DNA of 64,000 nucleotides from Pollenia angustigena (lineage: Eukaryota > Arthropoda > Insecta > Diptera > Polleniidae), in the NCBI GenBank assembly GCA_930367215.1, contig OV884056.1:48050308-48114307 (forward strand), read 5' to 3'. Of the stretch, positions 12,042 through 24,507 are shown piece after piece (position 1 is the first letter of the stretch; every line of letters starts with the position of its first letter). Below the pieces are notes generated by a model, which worked only from the letters and a program-made list of their open reading frames with translations, ran no database searches and had not been told where the DNA came from. The translations under genes were made by a program, and so were the position numbers.

Positions 12042-12917
12042 CCGTGCCGGGTGGGGCCCAAAGTTCCCCATATTATAAAAAAAACATCTTCTCTATCCGA
12101 TCTTTATAGTTATACTAGTTGAAAAGCCGAAAATCAAAAATATGGCTTCGTTACGATCTTCCGCAGAGAAAGTACTTCAAGTGTGCCAAATTTCAGCTTC
12201 CTATGCCATCAGATGGCTTCAGAAAGTTGCGGAAAGAATAGGACATACATGCAAACATCCTGACATACTAAGAAATTATATATTGTATAGATAGATTAAC
12301 ATATGTTCGCGCAACTCAAAAACGATTTAGCTTATTGAAAAGCTTAAAAAAACCGAAATTCCGCAATAAAATTTACTTTAAAAAAGTTGAAACTTTTTTC
12401 TTTATGTTGGCTTTGGTTTTCGAGATATACCGTTATTTCAAAAATTAAGGAGGTTGCACAACATATGTTCGCGTAACTCAAAAACGCTTTAGTTTATTGA
12501 AAAACTAAAAAACTAAGCTTCGAAATAACGGTATATCTCGAAAACCAAAGCCAACATTAAGAAAAAAATTTCAATTTTCTTAAAGTAAATTTTATTGCGG
12601 AATTTCGGTTTTTTTTAGTTTTTCAATAAGCTAAAGCGTTTTTGAGTTACGCGAACATTGTTAATCTATCTATACATTATATAATAAGTATGTCAGGATG
12701 TTTGCATGTATGTCCTATTCTTTCCGCAACTTTCTGAAGCCATCTGATGACATAGGAAGCTGAAATTTGGCACACTTGAAGTACTTTCTCTGCCGAAGAT
12801 CGCAACGAAGCCATTTTTTTGATTTTCGGCTTTCCAACTAGTATAACTATAAAGATCTGATAGAAAAGATGTTTTTTTTCTTATAATATGGAGAACTTTG
12901 GGCCCCACCCGGCACGG
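12042..12917. mobile_element. Large palindromic foldback element, ~0.88 kb
   Basis: The left terminus CCGTGCCGGGTGGGGCCCAA is mirrored at the right end (GGGCCCCACCCGGCACGG ending 12917). The arms match almost continuously for about 420 bases each, and only a few tens of bases near 12470-12520 are unpaired. Within them AACATATGTTCGCG plus ACTCAAAAACG occurs in the same orientation near 12299 and 12460. The ORF at 12693-12908 is a translation of the arm. Flanks do not show a clear target duplication. Confidence 0.8.
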
Positions 12918-13388
12918 CTAGGCACCGTCGGATTGACCTGAAAATTAGATCATGATTTCTTACACGAAACCTCATATTTTAAGCAGCGCAAACAATTAAA
13001 TTAAAAAAAAAATCCCATACAAGATGCGACCAGTCTAGTGTACATACATATTTTCTTTCTCCAGACACTTATAGCTGTAACAATTTGTACCCACTATTCG
13101 TTGGCTTCTTCGCTAACCCTAAGTAATGCAGGAAACATATATAAATTCTTTTTTTTTACTAAGGCATTTATGGCCATTTCAGCAAACAATTGTTTTCAAA
13201 CCCCACCACTTTGTGTTTTAAGAAATCTTAGGAAAAACATATAAATACATACATAGTAATATCTTTAACTTTTTAAACCACAACCAACTCTGAAAATTTA
13301 TTTTTAAGCGATTTTAAGGAAAATAAAATTTCTCAGCCGTTTTGGATGAAAATATTTCTGCATTTATTTCATAAATAATGCGATATGA

Positions 13389-13484
13389 CGAAAAATCCCT
13401 ACATATTGGAGGTTATACAAAATCGGTCCGATTTTCCCTACGCTTCTATTTTAGTATCAAAAATACCTACATGTAGGGATTTTC
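13389..13484. repeat. Small inverted repeat, AAAATCCCTACAT
   Basis: AAAAATCCCTACAT near 13390 is repeated in reverse complement as ATGTAGGGATTTT near 13471, enclosing ~70 bases. It could be a tiny hairpin MITE; no duplication was seen. Confidence 0.35.
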
Positions 13485-13890
13485 CCCTACTTCTGGCAAC
13501 ACTGACTGGAATTAATTTTTAATTTTAAATTTGAACCACTTCAAATTTTGTGGCGTTGAAAATTTTAAAAAACAGTAGAAAGCAGCAACAAAATTATAGA
13601 ATATTTTTGACTTTGTTTTTGCTTTCAGTAGTCCCGTGATAGGTCTTTGGTGGTAGAGCCCGGTTCTAGTTCTAACGCTTTATATGAATAAGACCTATCG
13701 CCTTTACATGGGGTTGTCATTGGAGGGGTTCAATTGGCACCTAAGAACCACCATTTGACAAGTCACACATCAATTCTCAATGAATGTGCACGCAGAGAAA
13801 AAAAATGGTTGGGCATGGTTACGGCAACAACACTTTGTTTAATGTAACAATATATTGTTGTCGTACACAAATAATTGTTATTTTTATATT

Positions 13891-14555
13891 ATTATGCATT
13901 TGTGCTGATGTGTGTAACGCCTTAAAATATTGGCCCTAGACCCACCTTAAAGAATACCAATCGTCTTAGAATCACTTACTGAGTCGAACTAACGATGTCC
14001 GTCCGGCTGGCTGGCTGGCTGGCCATCTAACCTTGTGCGCAAAATACAGGTTGCAATTTTGGAGATAATTTGATGAAATTTTGGTCATAGGTTTTTATTG
14101 GCACAAGGACTAAGCCTATTGAATCGTAGGACCACGAGGGAAGATAGGGGGAAATTTCTTCCTCTCAGAAACTATCAAACCGATTTTTATGAAATTTTAA
14201 ACATAGATAGAACCATATCTATATGGACACAAAATGTATGCATTTTTTAAAAAATAGGACCACGAGGGGAGATAGGGGCAATTTCTGCCTCTCAAACCGA
14301 TTTTAATGAAATTTAAAACATAGATGAATCCATATCTTTATGGACACATTAGCTATACAGTTTTTCAAAAATAGGACCACAACGGGAGGTAGGAGGCAAT
14401 TTCTGCCTTTCACAAACTTTCAAACCGATTTTCATGAAGTTTATAAACTTAGATAAATCTATATTTATATGGACACATAAGCATGATGTGTTTTTAAATA
14501 CTGTGGTGTAGGGTATCATATGGTCGGGCTTGACCGACTATACTTTCTTACTTGT
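13891..14555 (+). mobile_element. DINE/Helentron-like element, 5'-truncated
   Basis: It aligns with the fuller copy at 31590-32314 from ATTATGCATTTGTGCTGATG onward but lacks the TATACCC start. The interior holds three or so ~115-bp units (AAACCGATTTT, CATAGATA, TATATGGACACA, TAGGACCACGAGG). It ends with a GGTCGGGCTTGACCGACT hairpin followed by CTTACTTGT. A short CTGG microsatellite sits near 14001-14021. Confidence 0.7.
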
Positions 14556-14934
14556 AATTTAATATCAACAATATTATAGTTACTGTAAACATATCAATGT
14601 TTATCGCAATTATGAATTTGAGTATTGTTGACCGAAAAATAATTATTTTTCTAACAACTTAATTATGATAACTTTCTAAACATATTATATTTCTCACAAC
14701 CATATCATGATATTTAATAGTCATAACATGATAACTTTCTATACATTTATCATATTATGTTAAAGATGCAATCAAACTATTTTTACTCTAATCATATTAT
14801 GTTCGCGCCATTTGTAAAATAATTTTGAAGCAGTTGTGTCGTTTTTTTTTGTGAGCGGTTAAACAATTAAAAGATAAAATTCCATAAAAAAATAAGTTTA
14901 AAGAAATTAAAAAATTAAAATATTAGCGGAGTTC

Positions 14935-15335
14935 ATTCAAGTTTTAGTGATGTAATAGTGCAAATGCAAAATATCATAGTTTTTTTGCAAGATCCAACAA
15001 CAAAACAAACAGAGATTTCGTTATATTTTATAAAAGTGCTACGATATTTCTGTGGTTTTCATGGGCAACCGCGTATGTCTTAAAACAAATTTTTCAGGAA
15101 AGCTGAAAAACCATTATATATCAAACTATGGGCTAGGTATTGCACTTTTTAAACTTTGTCATTACGTTAAAAAGTCGGAATTGATCCATCTTTTTTCAAA
15201 AAAATGTAAAGAGCGTTCAAAATTAGGCAATATGGCATTAACATCTTAAAATCGAAAAAATGGACACACGCGGTTGCCCATGAAAACCACAGATTTTTCA
15301 TTTGCTCTTTTGCAAGCCTTATATTGAACTCCGCT
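14935..15335. mobile_element. Hairpin MITE, AGCGGAGTTCA termini
   Basis: AGCGGAGTTCA at the left and TGAACTCCGCT at the right bound ~400 bp. A second inner inverted pair, TGTGGTTTTCATGGGCAACC (about 15050) and its complement at 15266-15290, gives a nested hairpin. It interrupts the 21-bp repeat array. The ORFs across it are not convincing genes. Confidence 0.6.
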
Positions 15336-15416
15336 ATTTGATTAACATTAAGAAAAATTGTAAAAAGCCACAAAATAAAAAATCGATTCAAAAATATTTT
15401 AATTTATTTTGTATTT

Positions 15417-15690
15417 TTATGACAGCAATGAAAGCTACTGTATCATAATATGATTGCTTCTAAATTTATTATGATTAGCATGACAATCATATGATTCATT
15501 TCTTAGCTCATTATGATTAACATGACAATAATTTGATTACTTCTTAACTTAGTATGATTAACAGAATAATAATATGATTAAGGGAAATATATTATGATGT
15601 AATAGTACGAGTATATTTAGTCATAATATGATTCAATAATAATCTTAATATGGTGACTACAATCATAATTCTTATCATAATATGTTGCTC
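15417..15690. repeat. 21-bp minisatellite with 42-bp higher order
   Basis: Units such as ATTATGATTAGCATGACAATC alternate with ATATGATTCATTTCTTAGCTC, so the period is 21 bp and locally 42 bp. It is the right part of the array carried by the TIR element 13789-15730. Confidence 0.65.
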
Positions 15691-15730
15691 TTAGAATATG
15701 TTTACCACAACCATGTTTTTTCTTTGCGTG

Positions 15731-16938
15731 TGTTTGGTGTCAGTTACTACAATGTAGTATTATTTCAATAAAACAACCAAATTTTAGAAAGTCCCAAAAA
15801 ATGTGTCACACCACCGTTGAAGACTGTACTGTAATTTATTACCTTTTCGTACTTCATAAACCAGTATAATAATTGGTTCTCCCTTCACTGGTCATGAGTT
15901 CTTTCTTTTCGGACTTGATCTATTTTTACGAATCCCATAACCAGTGTGTTGAAGCAATTGATACAAATATGCCGCAGTGTCAATTGTATTTGAAATTTTC
16001 ACCGCATTGAGTTTGGTGAATTTTTTGCAACTCTAAGGGCTCCCGTTGCTGCAGATGACAAAAAGTATATGCCTTAAAGGCTTTTCGTGAGAGTGATCGG
16101 TGCCGCTTATCGGTCGGCTTTTAATATTTAATGACGAATAATTAACTACGCACCTTTTAGGTGATAGCTTAAAGCTTAATCTAGCTATTGTTCGCTAAAA
16201 TTGTAACTGATCAATGCAGTTTTCTTCATTAAAACGAAGCCATATCTTTCATGTTTGCGATACAACCCACTACCATTTTTTTGTTTTTTTGTGCCAATTC
16301 AATACACTGAAATTGACTCATCCACTCCGTCCATAAAAATAGTGTGGCATTTTCTTATCAGTTTTTTTCCTTTTATTTCTTTATTCTATCTTTGATTAGT
16401 TTTGACCGGATCATAGACTTTGAAGCTTGTCCCTTTTTGTAAAAATGCGGTTTTCATTTCAGCGGACTAATAGTCTCTCCATATTTTTGTCATAGCTATA
16501 CTCAAACAACTACGATCGAACGTTTAGAAAAAGGGTAACCGTGATAAACGGGCTCATTTGCTGCAACAATCTCATATATAAGAAATCGCTAATTTTGGCT
16601 CAATACCACTAATACAGAGTAAATCATTCTTATGAAGATATGGTAAATACTCTTAGTCAAGTAAAATTATTAGTGCAAAATTGCTTTTCAGTGTGCATTA
16701 TGATCGACAAACGGCACAGCAGTAGTTTTTGGTATGCAAATTCTCATTTGATTCCTTAATCCTTTGTTGTTGTTTGTAAAATTATTTTTGCAACGTATTC
16801 GTAGTACCGTTATTTTTTAATAACATTAGTCGCAAATCCCGTAAAAAATATTTATATATCAAAGTTCTAACTAGTGTAGCGAGTGTAGTGTGTGTAGTGG
16901 ATGATTTCTTCATCCATACTATCATAATCATTCAAATC
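15731..16938. other. No gene or repeat recognised
   Basis: Mixed-composition sequence with no long ORF, no inverted pair and no TE motif that I can name. Confidence 0.4.
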
Positions 16939-17329
16939 AATTGAAGCACAGCCGCGAAAAACGTTGTAAACGCCACATTTTGCAAAAACTGTTTTTTTGC
17001 AGATAAACGTTGACTTTACTCTCTTACACAGTTTAAACATCAAATCAACCAAAACTATGCACCTTAACGCCTTCAAAATGGCGTACAAAGTGTCAGCCAG
17101 TGGAAGAACATTGCAAGTTACTAACATAATGATGAAACAGAAATGGTTTTGCAGTGCGGAATAATGTTTTAAAAGCCTTTTGCATTAAAGTTTTTATTAT
17201 CACTATTTTAAATAATAGAAAAAAAAATTTTTAAAACAAATAATGCTGCTTGTCAAAAAACGTTTTTTTGCTCTCCTGAAAAATTATTATTTTGTAACTT
17301 AAAACGTTATTCGCGGCTGTGCTTCAATT
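16939..17329. mobile_element. MITE, CAATTGAAGCACAGCCGCGA termini
   Basis: CAATTGAAGCACAGCCGCGA plus AACGTT at the left end is matched by AACGTTATTCGCGGCTGTGC and TTCAATT at 17300-17329. The 86-codon minus-strand ORF at 16867-17127 straddles the left terminus, so it is unlikely to be a host gene. Confidence 0.6.
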
Positions 17330-19395
17330 GGTACCGTTATACTGAGAATTTTATACTCATTTAAAATTTTTGTATCGAAACAGCGTGAAGTGAATAACTT
17401 TTGTTCAATACCTATTTTTTCTGAGGTCCGCCTGTAGGCGGTCTTGTGTGTTTAAGGGTTAAGCTAAAATTGTTTTTGTTTTAAAATCGTAACGGTTTCT
17501 TATGTAACCAAGACGGTTAAGGAGAAGACGCAAGTGTTGCCAATAAATTAATTTATTAAAAAAAGGAAAATTGAATATGATGTCGCTTAAGCTATCTTTG
17601 CGGTAAGGGCTCGATGAAAAGCTGAGAAAATAATTCCTAAGTGAGTATAGCGCATAAGAATAAACTTCGGTAAACTGCGGTAAGAAAAGTGTAAGGTAAA
17701 CAATTTTTTCATTTTTAGGAAATTAACAGATGAAGCGCGTGGATTGAGAAAGGGAATGAGGGAATACCGAATAAGCGTAGCTGCAAGATATGCCCCGCTG
17801 ATTTGTTGGAAATATTTTTGAAACAAATTTGGGAATAAAGTAAACTTTTTATATACTTTTTCGCTCTTAATAATTTTTAAGCCCCAAGTTTTTTTAAGAT
17901 CAATCAATTTTGGTATTTTTTTTCTTTCGTTAACTTATTATGAGACACAGCAAAGTGTTACTGATTATGCTTGTCATAAACATTAACGTAGAGAAGTTTA
18001 TTTTCTAAAGAAATCAATTTCGTTTCTTAAATAAGGAAAGAAAGTCCAAAATTTGTAAGTTATTTTTATATATATAGATTTCCTGATTTTAACTTATTTT
18101 GTTCGTATTTAGCAAAATTTTCTAAATTAAACAAACATTTTGCTTAGACTTACCCACACATGTATTTAGAATAAGTTATTTTTTCTTGGAAGAGAATCAT
18201 GCAAAATTTTCTTGGTTCAAGCCATATTTAGTAAATTATTCTTTCCGTGTACAATTTGTATACTAGGGCAATACCTTTGCAACACTATTTGCAAATATCA
18301 AAAACAGCGTAGTATAGTCGTGTAGAACATTAAAGCTACATTCACAATAGAAAAACCTATTTCGTTTTTTCTTCTATCTTTTTTCTTCCCAAAATATTTC
18401 ATATATTGTGAACGAAGCTTAAAAGTTGTTAATAAAAAATATGACCATTTTTTTCGGATTTTTGAAAAAGTTCATGCAGGCATCGGGTTGAAGTTTGAAA
18501 ACAACCATTTCTATCTCACGGAAATTTTAAAAAAGATACTCCTGATATTTGTATATATTCCTATACGTATCACTTAAATGCTATTTTGGAATTTATCCAC
18601 TGCTTTAGAATTAAAATTTATCGCTGTTAAAAATTTCTTGGAAGGTTTTAGAAATTTGCTTCCCTGCGTGAGGTTTTTTTTTCGCCAAACGACGGGAGAC
18701 AGGTGTTTTCATTACTAAAATATTCTTGGCCACTCCGTGGTACTATGCCACAAAATTGGTTATAGCCCTATTGTATTTTCTATTAATTATTTACTTTTTC
18801 GAAATTACAAATTTCATTTACAAAAAAAAAAAAAAAAAAAATCCCAACTTTAATTGCTATAAATTTTTAATACCGATTTCTTGTAATAAACACCTGCACA
18901 TACCTTTTAAATAAGTTAGTTTGAAAGTGTTTATGTTTTTGAACTAACAAAGATTTAATTGTTTAAAACTAAATAAAAAAACCAATAAGAAAATAAATAA
19001 TTGATTTACAAAGAAAAGTTTTGTTATTTAAAAGTTTTCAGAATTTTTGAGAATGTTTAATTTCAGTATATTTTAAAGTTAGATAAATTAAAACAACATC
19101 AAGGAAATTCTATGCAATAAATAATTAAAATCAATAAATAGTTCTGTGGAAAATTAAACAACACAAATACTCAAAAATACACACAATCAAGAAAAACGTT
19201 TCCTGTATATTCTAAAATAAATTTAAAAAAAGAAATTAAGGAAGAAAAAACAGTAAAACTACCAAAAAGAAGAATTATTTTAAACCATTAACAAACATTA
19301 TACCGAATAAAATAATAAGAATCTAAAACAAATAATTATTTTTAATTGAAAAAAAAGAAAGAAAAATAGTTTTAAAGAGGTCATAAAAATCTTTT
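17330..19395. other. AT-rich, no gene recognised
   Basis: A 106-codon minus-strand ORF (17587-17907) has no recognisable domain and its composition matches the background. Poly-A runs (18822-18841) and simple AT sequence dominate. I call no gene here. Confidence 0.35.
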
Positions 19396-20500
19396 TATAC
19401 CCTTCACCGAAGGTAAGAGGGTATATATAGCTTTCTCATTCCGTTTGTAAGTTCCACAATATTGATCCTACACCCTATTATATATATATATATATATATT
19501 CTGGGTACTTATGCAAAGCGAAGTTCAAATCCGGTTGTCCGTCTGTCCGTTTCTTGTAGGGAAAAATATGTAGGATAAATAATGAAACAAACAGCTTCTG
19601 TCAAACAGCCGCCAAATCAAAAACCAATGCATGCTAATAGCCTCAAAATAGGAGATAAAAGCAGCGCAAAAGGTTGCTGAAGGGCACATGATTGCGAAAA
19701 AATTCTCGACGACGACAAGTGATATTTTCCATGCAAAACAAACACAAGAAGAATTTGTTTTTGTTTTCTATACAATAAAAAATCCAACAGACACTTTGGC
19801 TGGTTGCCTTTACTAAAAACAATTTTAGAAAAACAAAATACACACACATTTCGTGCTTTAGTCGTGCAAACTGTCCAGCAACAACAACATTACTACAAAA
19901 TTACTGAGGAAAGGCAAAAAGCTATTTTTCCTCACCACCATGAAAAAACCATGTTGCTTGTACACTGATCAGTATTTTATCGTTGTAATCTTCGTTTTTG
20001 CAGAGCTGATAGCTCTGCTCAGACTGCTTTTAGCACACACTTCAGCTGCTTTTCATTTTATTGAATCGGCTTTTTGTTATTACCATTTTAGATTTTTTTT
20101 TGGTTTGTTTTTTTCAACAGCTCTTCTTTTAGGAAAAAGTAAAAAAGCAAAAGGTGAAATAATTTTTTTTAGATTTTGCTTTTTAGGTGGTTGTCCATTT
20201 CTGTCGCTGGCTGGTAAAAAAAGAAAAAAATACAAAATAGGGGATTTGCTTTTTTGCACAAACGAAAAACAAAACATTGGCTATTGGAAAAAAATTAAAA
20301 ATTTCAATAGCAGTGGCAAAAGCAAAAATAAAAAGCATCCAGCTGATGGGTGCTTTTAAACCCTGCAAGAAACCACGACTGCCTCTGATTTTACCCAAAA
20401 ATCCCTTGTTGTTGTTTTTTTTCATTTGTTTTTTCTGTACTTCTGGAGAATGTCAAGCGCCAAAGTTTCCAAATAAGATCCAATCATCTTGGTTATCAAT

Positions 20501-22051
20501 TAGGGTATTCATTTAATCGACCTTTTGCTTTAATCGGTTAATCGCTCGATTAATTAACCGAGGTTTTGGTTTAATCGGTTAATAATCGCTTAATTTTGTT
20601 TTTGATCGGTTAACCGATTAATCAAGTTTTTTATAAATTAAGTTATTTCAATATATAAAAATGCAGTAATTGCTTATTTTTTGGAGTTTATAAGTAAAAG
20701 AAAAACAATAACATACCATATTTAACAATTCTTGAACTAAAACGAGCAAGCAAAAAAAAAAAAAGCAATTCATAAATATGTAATATGCATTTTTCAATTA
20801 ATGCACAAGGTGTGGTATAAAGTCACATCGTCATAATATCCTAAATAAAATTTAAAATTGTTTAAAATAAATATTGTTGTGTTTCAAACAAAATAAAAAT
20901 TGTAATGCTGTGTTCATTGTTTCGTCATAACTCTATAGTAGAAATCTAAATTATAAGCGGTAGCTTACAACAGTCATATCGTTGTCTTAATATGCAAACC
21001 TGCTAACTCACTTTCAGCACATTTTACAGGAGAGACAAAAAACTTTTTATTTTTCCTATTTGCAGCTTGATAGAAAATTAAAATTACAGTCAGTTTTACA
21101 CACTTCAAGACTTAAATAGAAGAAAAACTACATGCTGGTGGACGAGGCGTATCTTTCTCTACCACACGGCATCAAAATCTCAATTTAAATAAAAAGTGGT
21201 TTGCATATTAAGCCGACGATATATATTTCCTGTAATTATTTTAAGACATAAGACTTTATGACTACCTTGTGAATCGACAAAATATTTACATATTTATTCA
21301 AAATTAAACTGAGATAATTTTATTAGTTATTAATAGTTTAAATAGATAAAGGACATCTTATAAAAAAATCTTTTAGAAAAGCAATTTGGTTTAAATGTTT
21401 AGGATTAAAGCGATTCTTTTCTTTAGTTTTGACAAAAGTTGACTTGGAAAAAAATTCTTTCACTTATCGTAGATGAATATCTAATTTCTCAGTACTTTTC
21501 CAGGATTTCTCTAAGCATATAAAATACTGCATTATGCCATTAGAGTTTTTAAAAATTTTTAACACTTCTAATTGTTTCGGTTAATTTTGTAAAAAGACTG
21601 ATATGAGAAGATATGATAAGAAACAAATAACTTAACACAAACATATAAAAAGCACGTGAAACAAAAAAAAGGTGTTGGCAATCATATATTTAATCCATTT
21701 TTCGCCACATTCCTGTTGATCGATGATGAAGATAAAAATCATTGAAAAACAATGTAATTTTAGTCATCGGTCGGCGGTCTTTGTTTGTATGAAAAAATAT
21801 TTTCTAAACAAACACATTTTGTATATGCGACGAAACAAATAATTAAAAACACAAAAAAAATATGTTATAATGCTACAAAATATTGAAAATTTGTTTACTT
21901 CGGTTAATCGGTTAATCGACTAAAATTAACCGGTTTAATCGTTAATCGAAAAAAGCCAATTTGGAATTAACCGATCAGTTAATCGGGTAGTAATTAATCG
22001 GTTAACCGGTTGACGGTTAACCGGTTGACGGTTAACCGAATGAATACCCTA
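20501..22051. mobile_element. hAT-like nonautonomous element, 8-bp TSD TTATCAAT
   Basis: The terminus TAGGGTATTCATT is exactly inverted as AATGAATACCCTA. TTATCAAT lies immediately outside both ends (20493-20500 and 22052-22059), a perfect 8-bp duplication typical of hAT insertions. Subterminal regions on both sides are dense in AATCGGTTAAC/GTTAACCGATT words. The interior is AT-rich with no transposase. A second TIR element (20811-21273) is nested inside. Confidence 0.85.
20811..21273. mobile_element. TIR element, CACAAGGTGT termini, copy 2
   Basis: It starts CACAAGGTGTGG, GTCACATCGTCATAAT and ends GACTTTATGACTACCTTGTG. It matches 4140-4681 at the ends and partly inside (ATATTGTTGT, CATTGTTTCGT). 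It lies within the hAT-like element. Confidence 0.5.
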
Positions 22052-22837
22052 TTATCAATACACAACCTCTCAAAAAAAGATAGGCGGGATTGGAAAAGTG
22101 GGCGTGGTACCTCCCGAACAGAAAACTTCAAAAATTTTATTTAAACTTAAATGTTTGGGCTACCATATGTCCGATAGATACGCCTTATATATCAAAAGAT
22201 CGGAAAAAACATATCTTCTCGAAAAAATCGGTTCATAACTTTGTTGCATAAGTTATGACCAAATAATTAATTTTTTTTGGAAAAGTACCCATTTATGGGA
22301 GCCATAGATCTTTCCGAGTCCAAGTTTTTTCACCAAATTAAATGGTAAATTTAGTCCTAGGGGCATCGGTATATAAATCTGTCAAATCGGTTAAAAATGG
22401 CTGAATTTCAAATCCGGTAATCCGTCTCTGTGTTGAGTTGTGAACCGTAAAACGGGCCATATTTAATTTTAATGATATTCGAACAACGTTCCTTCATGGT
22501 TCTGTTGTCTAGAAGGTTCGTTAAGGTTAGAGTTAACTGAGAGTCCCTTGGTTCGAATATTGGTTTTTCAAAAATAATTTTTTTTTAATTTTTATGTTCT
22601 AAAAACTATTAAAAATTTTTTTTAATTTTTGTCTAGTTGCTCTGTATTCTGCACGCACAATGGTGAAGGGTAAATAAGATTCGGCACAGCTGAATATAGC
22701 ACTCTTACTTGTTTATTTTACAATCGTTCAATGATATAATTTTCAATATGGAACAAATGATAACTATTTCATAGGATAATGGTGTAGTAAAAAGAAAATA
22801 GAAAGCAGAATAATTTGTTTATATTCAAAACAAGCAT

Positions 22838-23230
22838 ATACCCAGCGTGTGCTACTACGTTGTACATTCTTGTAGTCCCATTTTTTAAAATATTCCTAGC
22901 TTATGTGTCTATCTAAATAGGGATCTTTTTTCTCCCTAAAATAATCCCGCGAAGCTTTTGTTTGCAGGGGACCAGAGTCTCTGGCGGGAATCGAAGCAGC
23001 AACCCTAGCACAATACTAGCAAGCCTACTTGGGCACTTATGTTTTAAATTTTAAGAATCTGTTAGATAGTTTAGGAGAGGCAGATATTGCCCCTACCTCA
23101 CCTCGTTGTTATTTTAAAAAAAAGGTATAGCTAATGTGTCCATATAAGAAGGAATATATTTATCCTTTAAATTTCATTAAAATCTGTTGGATGATTTGGG
23201 AGAGGCAGAAATTGCCACTTAATTGCCCTT
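22838..23230 (-). mobile_element. Helentron interior fragment, reverse orientation, interrupted
   Basis: TTAAGAATCTGTTAGATAGT, GAGAGGCAGATATTG and TAGCTAATGTGTCCATATAA are the reverse complement of the ~115-bp units seen in 13891-14555 and 31590-32314. The stretch 22935-23040 does not match the units and looks inserted. Confidence 0.5.
22935..23040 (-). other. tRNA-like or SINE-like segment
   Basis: On the minus strand a B-box-like GCTTCGATTCCCGCC lies ~35-40 nt after an A-box-like TGCCCAAGTAGGC. This is the spacing of a tRNA promoter. A complete cloverleaf was not established, so this is a tRNA-derived scrap at best. Confidence 0.3.
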
Positions 23231-24507
23231 CGTGTTTCTAGGTTTAAAACATTAACAGCCTTACATATGTAGAAACGTTTGTATGTTGTATTTATATTTA
23301 AACATTGGAAAAAAAGTACTGCTCTTTTTAAAATAAGCTCGCATTAAAATATTGGTTCTGTGTATTATGGTAGGTTAGGTTCCTTATACATCAATCCAGA
23401 AGAAAGCTGTCTTTCGGTGTTTCCTTTGTGATACCCAGTGCCAATGAACGACCTGTTGAGCAGTTACTCAAACGGTGTCACTGCAGACCGATTCGTTTTC
23501 CTAATGGAGAGTAGAAGATCAACCTTATTTATATTTTGGATTAGTCATCCAAGCAGACCAATACTGGTTTCCACAGCATGCCTTAACGAGAATTTTTCAG
23601 CCGCTCCCTAAACGAGAAAAATAGTTACCTAACGAGTTTGACTAACGAAACAAGCGTGACTACACAAAAGCTCTTAACGACAGTTTTTGCTAGCTAACGA
23701 ATTTTGCCAACATATAAACACATTTTTGTCGTCAAAATGTTACAGAATTATTTTACTGGTCACCTTAAATGCTATTTACGTTCCACAGAACATAATAGAT
23801 AAAAGCTTTATTGGTAAAAGCTTTAAAGCTTAAAGCAACTTGAGAATTTTATTCATTTTTAAATTTCAACACAGTTTATTCAGAAAAGTAAATGAATGAA
23901 TGTGGGTGATGTGGAATGCATTATATTTGGTATTAGTTATACAATTTTACTGTAGATGGGTTTATTATTTAAATAAAACATAAAATACCTAAATAGTTTC
24001 CATTTTAAGCCAAAAATTTGCTTTATACTTTGAGTTTATTATTTTTTCTCTAGGTGGATTAGTTTACCAGCTATTCACTAAAGTGAAATAAATAAATATT
24101 ATTTTTTGCGGAATGTTTAGAAAATTTTTACATTTTAAGAAAATATCGCATAAAAAGCAAATAACAAATGGCGATTTAGTCAGTGAATGTATTAACGCTG
24201 GTTTAGTTAAACTAAACTTAAATTTAGTTTAGTTTAAATTCAACACTTTTTTCTCAAACGTAACTAATAATACCTCTTAGTTGTTTTAAATGAATGCTTC
24301 CGATTATCCCATAATAAAGGTGTGTTCAAAAATTAAGAATCAATGCAAAAACGACAATGTCCATTGGAGATTGTCGTTTTTTCAATGATCACAGTTTGTT
24401 AAGCTCTTTTTCTCTCAACTATTTTCGTAAATGCATGCTATTTTTTTTATTTTGTTTATTTTTTGCAAAACAAAACTAGAAAGAAATTTAAAAATATAAT
24501 AAATTAT
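23231..24507. other. Unassigned stretch
   Basis: It includes TAGGTTAGGTTCC near 23370 and five CTAACGA/TTAACGA words between 23580 and 23705. No ORF or terminal repeat is recognisable. Confidence 0.35.

Larger units (their letters stand above)
13789..15730. mobile_element. TIR element with 21-bp minisatellite, copy 1
   Basis: The left end CACGCAGAGAAAAAAAATGG is answered by the right end CAACCATGTTTTTTCTTTGCGTG at 15730. Inside lie a truncated Helentron (13891-14555), a hairpin MITE (14935-15335) and a 21-bp tandem array (about 14640-14780 and 15417-15690). The same termini and array type occur at 33146-35606. No transposase ORF is present. Confidence 0.65.
19396..22714 (+). mobile_element. 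DINE/Helentron-like element split by a hAT-like insertion
   Basis: It starts TATACCCTTCACCGAAGG, AGAGGGTATATATAG, then GTCATTCCG-like and GTCCGTCTGTCCG blocks. It ends with ATTCGGCACAGCTGAAT, ATAGCACTCTTACTTGTTT, the family's terminal hairpin and tail. The part between 20501 and 22051 is a separate insertion with its own TSD. The stretch 19580-20490, with a 139-codon plus-strand ORF at 19940-20359, has no recognised protein motif. It may belong to the element or be yet another insertion. Confidence 0.6.

Noticed and set aside
19940..20359. 139-codon plus-strand ORF
   Set aside because: Phe/Lys-rich, no recognised domain, overlapped by open minus frames (20080-20277, 20183-20425), inside TE sequence.
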